A stretch of 64,000 nt of DNA from Mycteria americana. Lineage: Eukaryota > Chordata > Aves > Ciconiiformes > Ciconiidae. The stretch covers positions 27,885,661 to 27,949,660 of the forward strand of contig NC_134366.1 in NCBI RefSeq assembly GCF_035582795.1, written 5' to 3'. The notes under the pieces are model-generated. The model had not been told where the DNA came from. It ran no database searches and saw only the letters and a program-made list of their open reading frames with translations. Each line of letters opens with the position of its first letter. Positions within the stretch are counted from its first letter, which is position 1. Below, piece by piece: positions 59,801-64,000 of this stretch. A program made the translations under genes and the position numbers.

Positions 59801-62800
59801 GACCTGAGAAGTTTCTGAGGGCTTGCTGCTCACTTGGGCATGTTGAAGTTGCATCTCCCAGGTCCTGGGGGAGTGCCCAACCGAGCCGGCTGCCTGGGAG
59901 GCTGGAGCTGGGGAGGGGAGCGGTGCTGCCAAGTCTTTGTGAGTAGGCTGGGAGGAATGCGGGAGTCCTGGGGCCCGGAGGAGAATGACTCCTGGCCTGG
60001 CTTTCCCAGCAGGGAGGGGTAACTTCTGGACTCTGGTCCCAGCTTCCAGACTTGTTTGTGCATTCTAAATGCAACTCCAAAACTAGTCCAAGGGATGCAA
60101 TCTGTATGTTTGTCATTCAGGTGACAGCCCTAACTACTTAGGGGTAAACATACTCTCCTTCATGTCTTCTGTTCCCCTCCCCCTGCTCAGTGTACCTTCC
60201 AGCCTGGTATTAAGCATGCTTTTGAGGCAGGAGACAGACAGGAGGCAGGAGAGGAACCTCCTCTTGCTGAAGAGACCTTTAACCCAGGTGTCTGCTGTTT
60301 TTTCCAGTGAGTGCTCTAACCAGCAGGATACTGTGTGAAAATGAACACTTGCAACAATTTCTTCCTCTCTGGCTGTGTTTTAAAAGAAAATGTTCACCTT
60401 TTTGTTTTGTGAAGTACTCTGAGCTCCTGCTGTAGGCTGGGTATGTTCTGAGTACAGGTATTGGGCTTCTTGGGGGCCAGAGTGACACCTGGGGATTTGG
60501 GGTCTTCAATTAGAATGGGCAAGTGACACAGCTGCTAAGATGCTTCATTTTCTGCTTGCACAGAAGCAGAATTTTTAGAAAACTTTCAGGTTTAAGTGGG
60601 AGGTGCCCCTTGGCGTAGGCACTTGCAGCTGCCTGGTTTATGGTTTTGGAATTGCTATACAATTATGTAGGTGTTTAAGTTCTCTGTTGAATGTAGCCTT
60701 AACTGAGTAGGGCCCTGTGTTAGTGTCCTTGCTCCTTTTCCTGTCTCTTTGCCTATTCTATTTCCAAATCTGTAAAAAAAAAAAAAAGATATAAAATAGT
60801 TACTAATCATAATTTCTGTAATACTTTACCTGATAATCATGTCTCTGTAATATTGCTCATCATTATAACCACTTCTTTCAATCATCCACCTTGTTTTAAA
60901 TCTGTGTAACTTCTTTCTACAGAAGATAATTAGATTTAATTTTAAGCACAGGATTTTTTTATGAAGTACTGTCATTATTGAACCTACTGCTTTTCATTCA
61001 TCAAGGATCAGAATTTAATAAAGCGCTCATACATTTTACAAAATTTTGTACTTAAAGTGAACACTTTTTTTCCTCTCATTTTTTTACTGTATCCCCTTAC
61101 CTCTGTATTTTTCTCTTGAGGATGCTGGGCCAGTTCCAACTGTAATGTATTACTTCTTGCCCCATCAAATTAATTTATAGTACAGGTTCAGTGAAACACT
61201 CTCCCTGTTTCAAGGGAGATTGTAGATGTACCTCTGCTGACAGAATTTTATCCATAAATTTAGATACAAAATCTCTCAGAAAACATTGTCTGTTACTGGA
61301 CTAATTTCAGCCTAATAGCATACTCTTTATTTTATGCTGATTACACTGGTCTCTGTTCAGAGAAAATACACTTCCTTATTCCAGTACCTTTTTTCCCTAA
61401 AAATCTCATGAACTAAAAATCAACATGACAAAATACTAATTTCTACTTTTTTATTTGGCAAAAATGAAACTAGCGGATGATTTGCCATCCAAGGCCTGGA
61501 CAAAATTTGAAAATGACTTAAGATTTTCCCCTGCAGAAACTTAATTCTCTCCATTATTATCGGCATTTCTGCTGCGCACATAGCCCCTCTCAAACTTCAC
61601 TGGGGATAGTTTCCATGGGAACCAGAGAATGAGAAATGATGAGTCTTGAAACAGTCAAATAATAATCTTGCTTTTTACCAGTGGGCAAAGATTTACTTCT
61701 CCAGTGTTTAATGGAAGGCACTAGAGCTTATTATGTTTTGAAGGAGAGAAAAAAAAAAAAAAGACATCTGGAAGGAGGCCAAGTCTGCTTTGTATACCTG
61801 TAGGGTTCATACTAGCTGTATTAAAATGGAAAACCACTACATTCTCCTGTGCTTGTAGACTTCCTGAATGATAGAATGGGAAAGTCTCTGTTAAATCCAA
61901 ACACTCATAGTCCAGGGAAGATGAGGAGGGAGCAGTGGTCACGAGGAGGTGAGTTGATTACATGTGTGGCAGAGGTAGAGAGCCACCTCATGAATGCAAC
62001 ATTTTAGAGGCTATTGAACGATCCTGCAGAAAACAGTCCTGGGGATGGATTTCCAGGTGCTGGCATTGACTTGTCTCCAGAACTGAACTGTCCTGGTTTT
62101 TGCACAATGTTGAGTGCATCTTACCATGACTGAGTATTAGCTACAATGAGGGTTGTTTATTGTGATTCCATGGGAGGGAGCAGACTCCCTCAAGAGTCAT
62201 GTCAGGTAATCAATAAAGTCACACTGAAGTCCAATGAGATGCTCTGCTAAGCTGGCCATTATTTGGTTGCCATAGTCATAGGGAATATTTTCCTGAAATA
62301 CTGAGAAGAGATGGGAACACTGTGTTTCACTCTTGCAGAGAAAAAATATGGAAAGGATAGAGAAATGTCTGCCTTTTTTTAGATCTGTGATATCTGTTAC
62401 GAAAGATGACCTCCAAAAGGAGAAGAAAGCAGGTTCCACGAATCTTGCGGCAAAGTTCCAGTTCTCTGTAAATGCTGATGCATTTACAAAAGACCAGAAG
62501 TGTATTCCTCACAGAGACTTAAATTTGACCAATACCTTGTAGTATGTAGCACAATTCAAACTAGAATTATAGCAGGGTAAATGGCAAGGTATGTTTTAAA
62601 AAAATATATTTTCTCTTAAACTCATTTTTATATTCTTTACCATCATCTGATTTTCCAGTGATTTTGAGCTTAAGTATTTAATATACACCTTTGTATAATT
62701 ATTTTGATCTCTAATTCACAAACATAAAGAGAAAAAAAAGAAGTGCATACGTAGAGCATTATTACAGTGTTTGGAAAAACTTTTTTTTTTTTTTGCAATT

Positions 62801-64000
62801 AGTTGAAATAATAGATCCTGAGGGAGAATAGCTATTGTTATTTCTGCATTGTATAATATATCAAACATAGATGTGATTAATGATTTAATACAGTGATTAA
62901 ATTAAGAAATCCCCTTTCTGTCTCTTACCAGTAATTAGTATGTTATAAACACTGAAGGCAATTACTGTATTTAAAAATGAGGACTCAAATTTTAAAATAT
63001 TTTTTCTTAGCTTGTGGATGAAGCTAAAATAAAATGAGATGCTTGCATTAAAAAACTGTAAAAAGGATTTTTCTGCATTAAAGAAGTATTTTGGTGGGCT
63101 TATGAGGTAAAAACCCAGTTCTATTACTGACAATATCAAAGAATACCTAATACAGGAGGAGGATGGGGTGGCAGATGAAGCACAGTTAGGGAGTATGTGG
63201 GGTTGGCAAACTGTTACGCTCTGTCATTGGGTCACTTTATTTGGGCACCCTTAGCCATACACAAAGAGACCCTGCAAGCAAGAGGTGTGCAGTTTAAACG
63301 TGTGAAGTAGTGCTCATTTTGTTCCTGAATTCTAATATCAGATTTCCTACTGTATGTTTTAAAACATCTTCATGTTAAATTACTGCCCTGTACAGGTCTG
63401 GTGATCAAAGGTAAACACAAGTGAAGAATATTTCTGTGTTTTTAATGCCTAGAAGAGATTATTCACTTCTTACGGCTTGACTGAGACAAGTGTTTACCCA
63501 CTTCTTAAAGTCGCTACTAGCTCTATACAGTATGCCCACCTCGACTTCCAGGAGTGAAGGACATCACCAAAATTCTTCATTCCTGTGACCAGTTGACCTA
63601 ACTGAAGTTATGCTGGGAAAGAGAGTGTTCCTTCTCTTTCCTACATTCTGTAAAACAGGCTTGCTGTGGATGTGGAGTACAACAAGCCACCAAATGCTAA
63701 TATTGGTAGGCTGCTTAACACTGTGTTCCCTACTGTTCTCTGAGCTAGATCCCTAATTGCTGTGACCGCAGACACTAGGCAAGATGACTATTAGAGGAGA
63801 AACTGAAGACTGTTACTGCTGATGAATCATAAATCTCAAGCACTTATTCTTTTGGAGAAAAAGGCATCAGGGCTGCTGCTTATCTTGAAGGTCTGGGTGG
63901 TGCAGTGAGAGAGAATGTAATGATAATCATATAAGAACAGCAGAAATGGTGGTGGTTCCTAAACATCTGATAGGAGACAGTAGAACAAAGGACAGGGCTG
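56816..64000. other. Intergenic sequence to window end
   Basis: 7.2 kb with no supported gene. A somewhat GC-richer stretch at about 59440-60720 contains at 60285-60335 a tRNA-like arrangement on the minus strand that could be an ancient SINE. A-run at 60775-60787 and T-run at 62781-62794. PPP1R9A, the next conserved neighbour of SGCE in amniotes, is not visible. Confidence 0.65.
60270..60345 (-). repeat. Possible ancient tRNA-derived SINE fragment
   Basis: On the minus strand the sequence reads GCTGGTTAGAGCACTCACTG, similar to a tRNA A-box region, and about 30 bases on a degraded B-box-like CACCTGGGTTAAAGG. Old amniote SINEs have this layout. Too eroded to name. Confidence 0.3.

Noticed and set aside
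41151-64000. 5' exons of PPP1R9A
   Set aside because: PPP1R9A follows SGCE in amniotes, but its long first coding exon would be an obvious large open frame; none is present.

Overview
This window is vertebrate nuclear DNA, almost certainly from a bird and probably from Neoaves. It is AT-rich, with genes split into short exons by long introns and one strong CpG island. It carries avian-type repeats: CR1 LINE fragments, one ending in the GATTCTAT octamer run, and two copies of an ERVL-like LTR that I recognise as common in neoavian genomes. There is no bacterial, phage or CRISPR content.

Layout. (1) 1-~4370, plus strand: the 3' end of CASD1, the Golgi sialic-acid O-acetyltransferase. It comprises the last two coding exons (833-925, 1995-2261) and a ~2.1 kb 3' UTR ending at an AATAAA near 4345. 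(2) ~4370-7700: a 3.3 kb spacer between two convergent genes. (3) ~7700-40770, minus strand: complete SGCE (epsilon-sarcoglycan). I resolved eleven coding exons at base level; all splice phases close and the reading frame gives 453 codons from the most upstream in-frame ATG. Exons from the 5' end are 40456-40612, 26903-27025, 24177-24334, 20943-21015, 19339-19537, 17475-17637, 13897-14108, 13113-13139, 12213-12401, 10545-10588 and 7996-8012 (coding part). (4) ~39840-41150: the CpG-island promoter of SGCE. (5) 41.2-64 kb: no gene that I can support. It holds one intact solo LTR with target-site duplications (52006-52588), one antisense CR1 fragment (56284-56815), homopolymer tracts and otherwise anonymous sequence.

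The order CASD1(+)-SGCE(-) is the conserved amniote arrangement. In therian mammals the retrotransposon-derived PEG10 lies head-to-head with SGCE; here no such gene is visible on the far side of the promoter, as expected outside therians. PPP1R9A, the next conserved neighbour, is not reached.

The two genes do not form a pathway. CASD1 acts on sialic acids in the Golgi. SGCE is a single-pass membrane glycoprotein of dystrophin-associated sarcoglycan complexes. I found no convincing undescribed biological system. The most interesting points are a (CAG)9 tract predicted to encode polyglutamine at the SGCE N-terminus, the arrangement of the SGCE C-terminal alternative exons, and two solo LTRs of one family, one of them inside SGCE.
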